From contig OY987245.1 of NCBI GenBank assembly GCA_963920765.1, positions 3,364,727 through 3,428,726 on the forward strand: a DNA stretch of 64,000 bases, read 5' to 3'. The notes beneath the pieces were generated by a model. It did no database searches, had not been told where the DNA came from, and saw nothing but the letters and a program-made list of their open reading frames with translations. Numbering within the stretch: position 1 is the first letter of the stretch; every line of letters starts with the position of its first letter. This DNA comes from Ulota crispa (lineage: Eukaryota; Streptophyta; Bryopsida; Orthotrichales; Orthotrichaceae). Of the stretch, positions 23,018 to 35,301 are shown in pieces. Made by a program: the position numbers and the translations under genes.

Positions 23018-23144
23018 CTTAGGGTATGTTCACACTTGGTGTTAGGAGGGATATTAACAAAATTAATATAGTTTAAAAATGAGTCCAAATAGATATAATT
23101 TTCCTTTGATACTACTACTCTTAACACCATGTGTGCACATAAAG
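23018..23144. mobile_element. MITE, GTTCACACTTGGTGTT family, copy 2
   Basis: It begins CTTAGGGTATGTTCACACTT and ends with TCTTAACACCATGTGTGCAC followed by ATAAAG, matching the copy at 2529-2658 in end sequence and size. Nested in the large element. Confidence 0.75.
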
Positions 23145-23718
23145 TGCTAAATTTTAGGTTTAGTGGGTTGGACTTGCCCTAAACTTAGGGAGCTTCAAAA
23201 TTAAACTTTTTTCTAGTGACTCTCGTTGCAATTCACCTCTATGAATTCACTAGTGAATCACAAGGTGACTCACCTTTGGTCTTCACTCCTAACATGGTTC
23301 ACGCGAGGAGTGAACTTCAAGAACTCACTTTTGTGTCTTCGCGTGGCTCATTCACTTGAGTCCTCAAACCCCAAAACTTCTTTCACAGAAACTTCCACAA
23401 ACTCACGTGTGTCTTAGACTTAGCGCGTGCAAGGGAACAAAAACAATTCACTAGTGAGCGGAGATCCTACAAGGTGAGAAGTTTGAAAGCCGGATTTTGT
23501 GTTTGAAGCCCCCTATTATTGTGCCCCATGGCCAACTCACATTGGGCCTTTTTCTTTTTTGCGGTTGCAGATAAACCTCCGCAAGCCAATTTCGGTTCAT
23601 GAATTGGACTATTACAAAGGAGGCTCTAGATCAGAGACTGGCCTACTGCTAGAACATTTCAGCTATTTTTGACGTTAGTTACCCTAAACCTTGAATCTCA
23701 CAGGGTCTGTTCATTTTT

Positions 23719-24460
23719 TTAAACCCCTAAAGCCTTGAACACATTTTTTTGGCAACATAGCAATTTTGGGCAATTGACTACCAATGGGTTGTTCATTTTT
23801 TTCCTGTGAAATTTTCACACATGATGTGTCCAAGGAGTAGCTTTAAGGTCCAATAAAGTTCATAAGTTTTGACTTCATGGTTCAAAAGTTATTGCATGAT
23901 ATGTTGTTTTCTTTACTCAACGGTTAGCCTCGGTAGCTCAAAAAAAATTCTACATTTCTTTTTTTTTATTTAATTTTTTTGAAATTGGTTTTTTAGATTT
24001 ATGTATACATGGAAAGCTTTGAATCATTAATTTTCTATTATGAGATGAAAGTTATGAAGGGTTTTAGTTTGCAGATAGTTATGGATTTGAGAGACTCCAT
24101 ACCTATGCGCAAGCTAAAACTCTTCATAACTTTCATCTCATTAAATGAAAATGAATGATTCAAAGCTTCCCATGTAAATCTAAATCTAAAAAACCAATTC
24201 AAAAAAAATAAAAACAAAAGAAAATTTAAAGAAGTATTTTTGAGCTACCCGAGCTACCCGCCGAGCAAAGAAAACAACATATCATGCAATAACTTTTGAT
24301 TATGAAGTCAAAAGTTATGAAATTTGTTGGATCTTAAAGTTACTCCTTGGACACATCATGTGTGAAAATTTCATGGAAAAAAAATGAAAAACCTACTAGC
24401 AGTGAGCTGCCCAAAATTGCTATATTGCCAAAAAAGGATGTTTAGGGCTTTTGGGGTTAA
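23719..24460. mobile_element. 742-bp foldback element
   Basis: A near-complete palindrome centred near 24,090. The left arm carries TTTTTTGGCAACATAGCAAT, CACACATGATGTGTCCAAGG, CATGATATGTTGTTTTCTTT and CATCTCATAATAG-type blocks in one order; the right arm carries their complements in reverse order. The outer ends are ACCCCTAAAGCC and its inverse, so it belongs to the TTAACCCC group. The transcript, if made, would be an almost perfect ~370-bp hairpin. Confidence 0.88.
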
Positions 24461-25287
24461 GCTAAAGGAGCAGTTGTAAAATGTAACATAGAGGAATCTT
24501 TTGGATTGGTTTGCAAATAAGTTATAGATATTGACTTTTAAACGACAATCTATATGGTGGTATTTACCAATATTCTCATGCAAAAATCTAAAATTCCAGG
24601 TCCAAAATTCATTCTATAATGATTACAACAATAAAGAGTGACTAAAACAAAGTGAAATTGTTGAAATACATTTGAGTATAAATATTGTCTCATTGTAGTA
24701 ATTTTCTTTGTTTCTATATTTGTCTCTAAAAGCTCAAATTTTCAAAAGCACTAATAAACTAGAATTAAATTTCATAGCGTCTTCACATAGCCTTATTTTT
24801 TAATTTCTATTTAAGTGTGCAATCTAGCAATGTTCAGTATTGTTGTCATCTTTTTTCAACTATCATGAAATAATAATAAAAATCACGTTAACTCCTAAAG
24901 CCCAAAGGATGTTGCAGAAAAAAATAATACCAAAACTGCCATTTTTTGATGATATATTTCAAATTATAAAAAATAAAAAAAATAAAAAATAAAACTTGAG
25001 TTTCAATCATACAAAAGTGTAATATACAAGTAAGGAAATGTGTGCAAAAAAATTCAGCCCAAATGATCATGTAGATTGTAAGGTAATGTTTGAAGTGAGA
25101 GAAACAAATTTTCTTTATTCTTGCAAAATAGGGTAGTAAACATCAAGCCTTTCTAAAGGAAAATCTTTGTTGAACTCAAAAAAAAAAAAACCATTCAAAA
25201 GTGTATGATGCTAGGTAAACTCATGAAAAGTTACAGAAGCAGATATAGAATCTAACCTATTCTAAATAACCCTGCAATACAAGGAGG

Positions 25288-25519
25288 TTAACCCCTGAAC
25301 AACCCAAAAGCCCTTTGCAGCCGTATGTATAGTCTTATGTATAGACGTATTTGAGTTGGTTTGAGGGCTTTCCAAAAAAAATTATGCATCCACCATCATA
25401 CAACCCTTCAATATGTATGGTTGTAACACTTAATTTCTAACTAATTCAAACTTCTAAATATTGGTAGCGACCGTATTTGATATCGTATCTCTAAAGCCCA
25501 ATGAACCTTCAAGGGTTAA
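25288..25519. mobile_element. 232-bp MITE, partner of 59517-59815
   Basis: The ends are TTAACCCCTGAAC and CCTTCAAGGGTTAA. The interior (AAAGCCCTTTGCAGCCGTAT, ACCATCATACAACCC, TATGGTTGTAACACTTAAT) matches the complement of 59517-59815. Confidence 0.75.
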
Positions 25520-28500
25520 GTGAATTGAAAATACATTTGTAATTTTTTCATTATTTCTTGTGCAATGAAGAAGTCTTTTATTTGAAATCTAAACAGTGAA
25601 TAGTTAGAGGCTTACATTTGGAATATTTAAAAAAAGTTTCAAGAACTTTGAAATTATAGAATGCAAGATGATGGGGCTTCAATTTAGAATAAACGATTTT
25701 TCCTGAAACCACCTTCACAGAGTTGACAAAGTTTGACTCCTCTTAGATTGTGGTTTGTAAGCTCATTATATTTTTATTTTGGATGCATTTACACCATATT
25801 TTAGTAGCTACATAAATGCCAAAGTTCAAAAGTTCATGAAAGTTTTAGGGTAAAATTCTCCACAGATGCCTTCACCGCCAAGGTGCCCAAATTCTTGTGG
25901 GCAAAATAACTTTTTACTTTAGCATCCAATCAAAGTTTATTTTTTCTTCACACAAAGACGTTCATTGTGTGCACCTTGTCTCATAATTTTAGAAACATTT
26001 GCAAGAAATTGACTTTGTAGGAATCTACCCAAACTTTCAATTGGTTATTGAACGAACAATTGTGGTTTAGGGGTTAAGAAATGCTTTTGCTTGTGAGTAT
26101 TGAAAACTGGTTGGAACTTACGTCTAATAAGAGTTCAATGAATTTTTTGCCAAACTTGCCCTCATTAAAACATTACGTTCACCAAAATGAGGATGAAAGT
26201 TTGCTACAACAATTGATTTTATGGATGAACAAGCAATTGTGGATGATTATATCTAATGATTTTCTCACTTGCATGTATTTGAAATGTGCATTTTGCTTGA
26301 ATAATGAAATACTAAACAAATTTCCATGAGCACGTGCCATAGAGTGACAACCAATACTCATCAAGCAGTAGCTTGGAATGTGCTTGTAACTTGCTGTAGA
26401 ATTGCTGAAACAACCTCCAAGTTGGGGGCATCCAAGGCCACCACAACGGCCTAGCCACATGTTCTTTCTGGAGGCATAAGCGTTCCCTATGGAACAGAAG
26501 TTGTGGGCCAAAAATTGCAAAAATGTCATATTGGCATGAGGGGTAGTTGAACCTTCTCTAAAAATGAAATTTATGTGAAGAATGAGAAGTCGTCAAATGA
26601 AAATAGGATGGATATAGGAGTCATGGGAGCACTTCTCCATTCAAAAAGTGTAACTCTCTTTTTGTTAGCGATGGAGAATGGAGAGTGAGTTTAGCTAGAA
26701 AGTGGTGATATGGTAAGAAAGAATGTTGTATTCATCCTCTCAATTCAGGTCTCCAACTACTAGGAGAGTGAAAGCAAAAGAGCAAGATAAAAAAGGAAAA
26801 CACATTGGTAATATTGTCATACACTCAAAGTTATTTACTATCATTCATCTCTATTGGAGGTGAAGAAAAAACTTCTCAATCTTCAAAGAATGGGATCTTC
26901 ATAAATCAAAAAGAGAGTGACACGTCTTCATTCTTTGAAGATTGAGAATGAGGTGAAAAAGATGTAACTACCTATTAGCAAAGACCACCTCAATTGTCAT
27001 CCATATCTTTATCTTTGAAATGACATATTTCAAAAACAATCTAGTTAGGGTTGCTTTCATTTTTGAAACACTAGTGTTTCCTTCTACAATGTCCAATTTT
27101 GTAGGGGTCAAAGTTGGGAGTTCAAGAGAGAGACATTTGTCTTCACATTTCCAAAAATATGACAACCATCCATGTAGCCACATGTAGCCAAATGACAGTA
27201 GTTTCTAGGTTTCCTTAAAATATTACTCAAGAGGTGAATTTTGTGAGTTTTGCATATTTTTATAACACAACATGCTTAGTGTAATAAACAACAAGAACAT
27301 TGTCTCCCCCTTTAACTTCCAACTGTGATATATATTGTTTAACATTTTTAAGATTCCTTGTCATTATTTTCATAATTTTGGCACAATGTAGTTTTTTAGA
27401 GTTTTTCTTTGCAAATAATTTATGGTTAAACAACACAAGCATGTTTCATCTCATAAATCAACTAAATTGGTTAAAAAGTAAAACTTCAAATATGACTCCA
27501 ACGAAGGAGTAACATAATTACTCTAAAGAACAAACAATTGCAAACTTATCATGTTGTCTTGGTGATTAAATAAATTTGTGTGAATTGCTAACATGTAGTC
27601 ATTTGTGAAAAGAAATTTGAAATTTGTGTTTTGTTGGTATATATCTGTGTGTATACTTTCATGGATGCAATCAATTGAGTATAAGTCTGCATCTTTTGTT
27701 TGCAATTTGTGGCTCTTTTTTAATTGTACTTTATAATACATCTTCAACTATTTTTAATACTTGGACTACCTCCAAAATCTTTGGGGAATCAAAGAACTAC
27801 TTTGGTACACAAATAGTATCTTGTATACTTGTTTTTTATAGGTATTTTGAGATCCTAGAAATTACATTATCTTTTGCACTTAGATTGTTATTTAAATCAT
27901 ACTTTTTAAAATGAAATGAGGAATTGATATTTGTACCACCTTTTTTAACTATTCTAGCACATCCTTTATATATGCCCAATATTTACGATATCATAATAAA
28001 TGTGAACCAGGGGCAAAACATCACTAATTTGAAAATATTATATGACATAGAAGTTGCAATTTCAACTCGGTGTTTTAGTTCTAAATCCTGCTCATACTAT
28101 TGAATTAAAAACCTAAAATTATACTTAGCATAATTTAGGATGCATTTTAGTATAATTTATGATTTTTTTAAATTACATTATATTAGAAATTGAAAGGGGA
28201 TCCCCTCAAACTATGTAGGTGTTTTACATAGTCATTAAATGAGGAAATTGTGAGTTGTTGAATATGGTATGCAAAAGCATTACAGACTAACACTTGATTA
28301 TCCAACAATTTCATGTATTGATCATTGACCTCTTTTGTTATTAATATCATACTATGTTCTTCATCATTTGAATATCTCCCTCTTTTGAACGCATAATAAG
28401 GCAGAGGTTATAGGTGACAATTACATCAATATTTATATTATTATTTAATTTACTCTTGAACCCAAACCCAATCTTGACTCAAATAGTAATCCTAATCTTA

Positions 28501-30178
28501 ACCCCCTATTTATAATTATAGATTAATATGGAACATGCAATTGATATGGGATATTGCCCTTAACATATTTATACGTGTATTCATATTTGTGAACATATCC
28601 AAGATGAATGGTTTGAAAATTAATTTCAAGTTTTTTTTTTGAGCAAAGCAGTAGTTTACAATTTTTGAGAATTGAAAATGGGATGTTAATGAATACATAT
28701 TGTTTGCGTCTTTTCAGTTGTTAGTAGTCCAAATGCACAAGCAAATGCATTTATTGTATTTGGGTACAATAAATGATGGGTAATGCACTAAACTATTTAC
28801 TAAAACAAGATTTTTATAAAAATAGTAGACAATGAATCATATTTAGAGGCTTGAAATCTTATTAGGCAATAAAAAGTAATCTTATAATGAGCTCTGCAAT
28901 GGACATGCAGTGGTTTATTCATAGAACCTTATTTACTTATTGATTTAATTAGAAAAAAAAAATTACTGCAAGAATCAACCATTTTCTTTGTTTTTTCAAT
29001 TTGTTTGTGGAAGTTCTACGTGAATGTTTTATAGTAGATCTAGAATCATGAATAGGAACCTACAACACATCTTGTTTGAAAATTCATGAGTAACTCACTT
29101 TGCTTCCAAAAAAACAAAACAATTTGTTTTACATTCAATTTTTGTAATTGTTTGTCTAAAAAATGTGCTAAAGATATTTACATTCAAAAAATCACATGGG
29201 AGAAAGGTTCACTAACCTTCAAATGGTCAATTCACAAGTCTCTAATCTCAATATTACTTTACATTAACCTTTTGTTTATGAATATTTAATTTAGATGTGA
29301 TTTTTTCTTTATTGTAAATGATGTGTACTATGTGATCTTTTGACATTCCGTTTTCTTTAATGTGCAGATGTTATGCGTTCTGAATAGCCATCAAATTGAA
29401 ACTACAGGATAAGAAATTCCAAAATCAAACTGCATATACCATTACATGTAGATATTCAAGTATATATATTTATTGGTACTATAGATTGATTTTTATAAAT
29501 GATTTTTAGTAAAGAACAACATATAGAAATTCTTAAATGCACTTGAACAAGAAACATAACAAAATTTGTGAATTTATCCTATAAAGGACAAAGGCAATTT
29601 TATTTTTGAAATAGATCAAAATTGTCTTTCCTATTGCGGTCGAGTAAAGGAATAAAACAATATTTTTTAATATTTATTTGTTGAATCTTGTACTTTGCTT
29701 GTCCACAATCATGGGAATTTTTTTTCATGAAAGTTGTCCTCTGAGAATGGAAGATAATAGCATTCAAAGTAAAAAAACAATCATTTTTGAATGTTGGTCT
29801 ACAATTGTAGATGGCTTTCACAGGTAGTGTTGAAATTATTTTAGCAATATTGACATTGGAATAAGTGATTTCATATTGAATGATTGAGCTAAAGTCTATG
29901 ATAAAATGTTACAAAAATAGCATTTGATTTTTTCTTCTTTAAATTTTTTTTAAGAATGAGGTAGTCAAAAACATAATGAAAAACTAAATTGTTAATAGCT
30001 CAAACATAGGATTGAAACAAAGTATTCTTCAATGCTAAATTTTTAATAACAAAGGAGTTTAACCTTTGCACCCATTTTTTCGGGAAGATGAAGAATTTGC
30101 ATTCAAACTTGAGTACTATAATTTACTATAAAGAAAAAAAATGCTTAGGTTGTCCACAGAACATAATTCTAAAGTATA
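25520..30178. other. No gene seen; one short perfect hairpin
   Basis: AT-rich interior of the large element. Open frames up to about 115 codons (26179-26529, 27624-27914) show no known motif and have the composition of random AT-rich DNA. Confidence 0.5.
26873..26948. repeat. 20-bp perfect hairpin, 36-nt loop
   Basis: TTCTCAATCTTCAAAGAATG at 26873-26892 and its exact complement at 26929-26948. A second, outer inverted pair (around 26,646 and 26,908, CAAAAAGAGAGT) overlaps this order, so it may be the remnant of a larger foldback. The stem is about miRNA length, but nothing else suggests a miRNA gene. Confidence 0.6.
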
Positions 30179-30751
30179 CTCCCTCTATTTCACTAAAAAC
30201 CCCGTATTTGAGAAGTTGTGAAAGATTAAGGAATATTAACAACAAATTATAATAGGAGGTTATTGGATATTAAGCTTAAACTATTCCAAATCCAATTTTA
30301 GTTTTTTTTAGAATTAAGGTTTTTTTTAAAAGAGAAGAAATTAGTACTAAAGTTTTGAAATTGAAGTGTTTTATTATTGTCTCAAATAGTTAGAAAATTG
30401 ATTGATATGAAGTGTGTCAATGCAACTATTAGTAAAAAATGCATTACCCTAGGTGTCCAAGTCGTCCCATCTATCAAAAAACCAAATATTAATGTTGATA
30501 CTATTGATGATTCTAGCTTAATGATAAGGACAATGTGCAAACAGAAATCACTAAATCAAGTTTGCATTCCTAACATTAGCAATTGATGAGCATGAAATGC
30601 TCCAAAAATATCACCAAACATGCAAAGCAACTCACTTTATTTTAGAGATAAGCAGAATTTTTTTTTAAAACCACGTGAAAAGACAAATACATATTTATAT
30701 TTGAATCAAAAAATAAGTCAGAACACTAGTATTTTAGTGAAATAGAGGGAG
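30179..30751. mobile_element. Stowaway/mariner-like element, 573 bp
   Basis: It begins CTCCCTCTATTTCACTAAAA and ends TTTTAGTGAAATAGAGGGAG, a perfect 20-bp inverted repeat, flanked by TA on both sides. Longer than the typical MITE. A 69-codon open frame at 30377-30586 (MSQIVRKLIDMKCVNATISK...) might be a scrap of a mariner transposase N-terminus, but I cannot confirm it. Confidence 0.88.
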
Positions 30752-31384
30752 TACAATAAGATATTTTTTAGGAAGCTGAAATCAAAACCTTGGAATTTAT
30801 TGTAATTCAAACGTTAAAGAAATTGTGAAGATTGAATAAAGTAGAGTACAAAACTGAATTGAACTTCTTGTAACAAGATTTTTTGTATATGATTGTTGAT
30901 TTTACTTCTTTTATGTATGATTTATCATATATCATTTTTACTAGAATTGATAAAATTAATACAATATATGCCCATGTTATATGAATTATAAATGATTTTA
31001 TAGTTTTCAAGAATCATTATGAAACTATAACCCATATTGTAATTGAATGAAGAAGATAGAACAAAATTGAGAATGGAATTACTATAGACTTTGTTGATGA
31101 AACTATTGAAGTATAAATAATGGTAGTTATGCTTGAACTATATGAAGTTTGAAAGTGAACTAGTACATGATAATAGAAGTGATTGTATTATTTGTAATAA
31201 TGCCTATTAATTGAGTGTTTTTTTCATGCTATCTGCTTTAGTATAAGGAACTATGCTTATGGAAAAGAAGTTCAATTGGCATTCAAGGCAAAGTAGGTTG
31301 TACAAAACTTTTGATTTATAGAAAATGAGTGTATGTCATTATTTGCTACCCTAATACATTGATATTCACATTTGAATAATATAA
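30752..31384. other. No gene seen (upstream of the DDE gene)
   Basis: AT-rich. It should hold the promoter or a first intron of the plus-strand gene. An acceptor-like AATATAACAG ends at 31387. Confidence 0.4.
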
Positions 31385-34300
31385 CAGCAAAAAAAAACAA
31401 CAACTGTGGATATTGGAGCTTTTGGAAGTCCAGTAGCACTGCCATTGATTTCTTCAGAAGGAAGACCTACGAGACCAAGTGTTGGGCAAAGATTTCTTTG
31501 AGCTCGTTGTGCTCTACTCTTTGAAGGTGGTGATAATGCAAGACAACAAACTACAACTAAGGGAAGAATAGGCACTATGGAGCTTCTTTCAGAAATTGGA
31601 GCAGTGGTTGCAATTGGAGTTATTGATGCAAGTATTATATGTGGAATGGAGTTACACTACGTCAAACTTTTTCCTCATGAGGTGGCTGTATGTGTGTTGC
31701 ATGTTGTAGATAAAGCAATGTGGACAGGGGAGTTAGTGGAGGAGCGTCTTGGTCAATGTGTGGGATTGGTGATTTGTTGGCAAAAATCAAGAGTTCGTAC
31801 TACAAGAGGAGAGACAACATACAATGCAAGAACTGGAGGAGGACAGAATTTTACCTTTTCACGTACAGGAACATCTGAATTTGAGTTCCATGAGAGCAAT
31901 AGTAGTCCAAACCCATCAGAAGTATCCTTGAGCAGTCTTGGCTATAGTAGCAACCCTCAACAGAGATCTCTGAGAATGAACCAATTAAATAGCTTTGGAG
32001 GCAATGAAGAAGTTAGAGATGGGTTACCAAACTCTACAAGCACTCAAAGTTATTCTATGGCTACCCGAAGGAGACGAGAACATAGACCCCGTGTTAGAGG
32101 AGAACCACTAAGTCAAAAAGTGACATTGCAAAGTGTAGTAGCAGCCAAGCATAAAGGTGGATGCAAACAAAATTGTTTGACAGAAGTTGATGACAAGTAC
32201 ATTCTGAATCAATAATACATGGCATGGGGACAAAAGTACGAGCTTCGATCAACTTGGATACTACAAATGTTGAGTGCTTTTTACAAAAGAACTGAAGAAG
32301 GAAAGAGAGATAAATACAAGACTAAATTAGATGGCTTCCATGTTTGCAATGTATGCTATGCCACAGCTCTTGGTTACTCACAACGGCAATTCAAGCAATT
32401 GAAGCAATCACAACAAGTATATGGAAGAGTGGCTGTAGTGCATGGAAATACATGCCACTTGAGAGAAGGAGCAAGATTGTCTGCAGCACGTGAATGTTTT
32501 GAAGAGTTTGTAAAAGAAGCTGGATGCACACAACCTCACAGACAAATACGAAGAAAGCTAGACAATAGCATAGTGCCGTTGATTTTGTTATCTATGAACA
32601 CAACAAAGGTGGATGTGTTTCACTACGTCAATGAAGAAGTGAAACAGATGGTGGATGGAGAGCCATTGTCCCTCACTTCCTTCCATCGGTTGTGGCGCGA
32701 GGAATTTCCGCATGTACAAATTCCACCATACTTCCATTTTTCAAAATGTTACCATTGCTGGGAGTACAAGTGTGGGATGGAAGCTACAACAAATATGGCA
32801 GCCCGTGAGGAGATAAAGAAGTGGTACTTTATACACATCCAACATCAAATGGAAGAAAGGCGTGATTATTGGTCGTTTAAAAGGTCAGCAATGATTACGC
32901 CGGATTTGTATATATGTTTGATAGTGGACGGCATGGATCAAAACACAACCATGGTTCCGAAGATGAGGCAGATCGTAAAGAACATAGAGTCATGTTTTGT
33001 GAAAACTCATCTTTGTGGAGTACTAGTGCATGGAATTGGATTGTATGCAGATGTGTGGATAGACGCACACCACAAGCATGACAGCAATCAAGTGATAACC
33101 TCAATCATGCATGTGCTTTCTGATGTACGGAGAAGAAAGAGAAAACTTCCACCAACTTTGCGAATTCAAGCAGACAATATAACTCGCGAAAACAAGAACA
33201 TATACATGTTTGCATTATGTGCAGCACTAGTAGGCCTAGGATACTTCCAAGAGGTGCAATTGTATTTCCTAATTGTTGGCTACACACATGAAGACATTAA
33301 CCAACGGTTCAGCATTATTTCAAACACGTTGAAGAGGACAAATATTGACTCTTTGGACGAGTTGTTGTTTTTGGTGGAGAAAGGGACATCTTACACATAG
33401 ACATTTGTCAGTGTACGAAAACTAGAGAACGTTCCGGATTGGAAGTCATTCATCACACCACACCTTTTGAGGGGAGGAGAGCAATTGACAAGAATAACAT
33501 TTTTGCATCACATGAGGTTCTACATGGAGAATGAAGTGCCTAGAGTTCAACACAAGCACTTTAGCAAAGACACTTGGGGACCAACAGAAGGACACATGTG
33601 TCTACAATCCTTACCTAGTACAATGGAGAAACCAGCTCTAGCAGAGGTGTTTGCAGCAGATGAGAGAGAATTGAGGGCATTGCAAGATTTTATTGTGTAC
33701 AAAAACAAGTGTATAGAGAGGGAAATACATGTGGAGAAGAAGCATGAAGCAATGAAAAAAACAGAGGATTTCATCACGTATTTGAAAAGATTTCTCTCTA
33801 TGGATAGAACTGTAGAGAGGGACCAGCCTTTTTGGCCATCAGAAGTTCAAGGAAATGACATGGAGAATATAGAGTTCATTATAGTTGGAGCTGCAGAAGA
33901 GGAGTCAAATACAATGTCTACTATGGTGGATTCAATCATGGCAACAATGCCAAATCCAGAAGCACAAGGATACTTTGGTCCACGTAGAAATAAACCTGTA
34001 CAAGCTTCTGGAACAAGGGCTCCAAGAAAAAAAATGATAATTGAAGGGACAGAGACAACTGCAACAAGGAGCGCAAAAGAGGGGCAAGATCCGTTTCTGG
34101 TGTTTGAACCAGAGAAAGACCTTCAAGTTGGACAATTTGTAGCCCTCTCAATAGAGCCAACTGAAGTAAGAGCAGGAGTACCATTTTATTTGGGGAAGGT
34201 TTTAGAATTTGGTCAGCGGAAGTGGGCATCAAAGATGAAGGTTATATGGTACTGGCCAATTCTAAGATTGGGAGCTAGAAGAGGAGAGAAATCAAGCACA

Positions 34301-34576
34301 TACCGATATATGAATTGCTTGGAAGCATCATGGGAGCCATCTGGTGAGAGCCACGGATGGGTTGAGAAAGATGCAGCAATATTTTCATGGGAAGACATAC
34401 CTACAAGAATAAAAAGTGGATTTGTGCAGGATAACAATGTACTAGTTCATGGAGAAGTTACGGAGGAGAAAATCAGTATCCTAGCACTTGCAAAACCTCA
34501 TTTGGTAGAGTACATTGCGATGCAAGTAAAGGAGTTGGACAATGAGCGAATGCAAAATGACATACATGCATATTGA
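31385..34576 (+). pseudogene. DUF7869-type DDE transposase-like protein, stop-interrupted
   Basis: One plus-strand frame reads from about 31385 (first ATG 31577) to TGA 34574. It is broken by TGA at 31499, TAA at 32213 and TAG at 33398, with no frameshift; text on both sides of each stop is protein-like. The core matches what I know of DUF7869 proteins: a Cys motif VCNVCYATALGYSQRQFKQL; a second Cys/His cluster HFSKCYHCWEYKC; LIVDGMDQN (Asp codon 32927); LRIQADNITRENKN (Asp 33173); and VGYTHEDINQRFS (Glu 33290). The last three fit a DDE/RNase H-fold catalytic triad. The C-terminal part (about 34,110-34,400: VGQFVALSIEP, PFYLGKVLEF, KVIWYWP) resembles a small barrel of the Tudor/BAH-like kind common in these proteins. 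The N-terminal 200 residues are low in complexity with a basic RRRREHRPRVRG block. The frame runs toward the right end of the element and ends about 680 bp from it. A transposase role is inferred from the triad, the termini and the repeat context. Confidence 0.82.
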
Positions 34577-34699
34577 AGAATGATATGATATTTACGAGGA
34601 CTTAAGTAGAAGAGTGGTATATTTACTATGAATTGTTGTAGTGATAGACATGAAGTTGGCTCAATTGAATGTATATAACAAAGTAGCAATTTTTGCTTG

Positions 34700-34702
<3 letters not shown>

Positions 34703-34749
<47 letters not shown>
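34703..34749. repeat. (AT)n microsatellite
   Basis: An uninterrupted alternation of A and T over about 47 bp, just after the 3' end of the DDE gene. Confidence 0.95.
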
Positions 34750-34750
<1 letters not shown>

Positions 34751-35011
34751 CAAAATTGGTCTACCGAGATCAATCTAGTATTGAAATGCAGTAGCAAAAT
34801 TGTGGAGTTGTAAATTTCAATGATGTGTGTTGTATTTTTCATTGTAAATGGAGAAAAAAATTGGCATAAATGCTACCATTTCACAAAACAAAAATGATGT
34901 TTGGTTTTTCAATTTTGTACAAATACAAAATTTTAAAAAATTGCAAAGTGGCCCCCCCTTATTGGAAATGAGGCTTGTTTTGCTTGTACGGTGTGTAAGG
35001 GCAATTTTATA

Positions 35012-35028
35012 TGGCCAAGTGCAAAAAT
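35012..35028 (-). repeat. Right subterminal inverted repeat
   Basis: TGGCCAAGTGCAAAAAT, the exact complement of 3257-3273, 225 bp from the right end. The palindrome seen at the left copy is only half present here. Confidence 0.7.
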
Positions 35029-35227
35029 AACAAATTCCATGTTTTAAGTTAGTTGTTAACATTGTTGTTGCTTTATGTAAAACTCTAGTGTGAACCTCAA
35101 ACAAAAGATCTCTCAAAATATTTTAATTATTGCAATGTGATTTAGTTTCAAAATCAAAGCTGTGTATGTGAATACAAACTCAGTTTTTAAAGGCGACCAG
35201 TACTAGCTAGTGTCTAGTACTGCATTT

Positions 35228-35253
35228 TCCATAGTGCTGGGTGTGAAAGGGGC
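35228..35253 (-). repeat. Right terminal inverted repeat
   Basis: Read on the minus strand it begins GCCCCTTTCACACCCA and continues to TATGGA, as at the left end. The next bases outward (TTTAAGTG) do not match the left flank, so no target duplication is visible. Confidence 0.7.
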
Positions 35254-35301
35254 TTTAAGTGCAATATTTTATGACTATTTATTGACTTAATATGTTGATA
35301 C

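Larger units (their letters stand above)
3008..35253. mobile_element. Candidate 32-kb DNA transposon with two outward-transcribed genes
   Basis: The two ends match as inverted repeats: 3008-3033 starts GGCCCTTTCACACCCA and the complement of 35253-35228 starts GCCCCTTTCACACCCA; after four different bases both read TATGGA. A 17-bp perfect inverted pair, ATTTTTGCACTTGGCCA, lies at 3257-3273 and 35012-35028, 249 and 225 bp from the ends. Each end is followed inward by about 700 bp without a gene and then by the 3' end of a large outward-transcribed gene: an unknown 1,472-codon protein on the left and a DUF7869-type DDE protein on the right. The ~23 kb between the genes is gene-free and full of younger insertions, so the original element was shorter. 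I found no target-site duplication beside the TIRs, which is the main weakness. An alternative is two old, related elements in opposite orientation. Confidence 0.65.

Noticed and set aside
26873-26948. miRNA precursor
   Set aside because: The perfect stem and repeat-rich setting fit a foldback remnant; no expression evidence or mature-sequence match can be offered.
32895-34437. Minus-strand ORFs across the DDE gene
   Set aside because: Antisense shadows; the plus strand shows conserved motifs.
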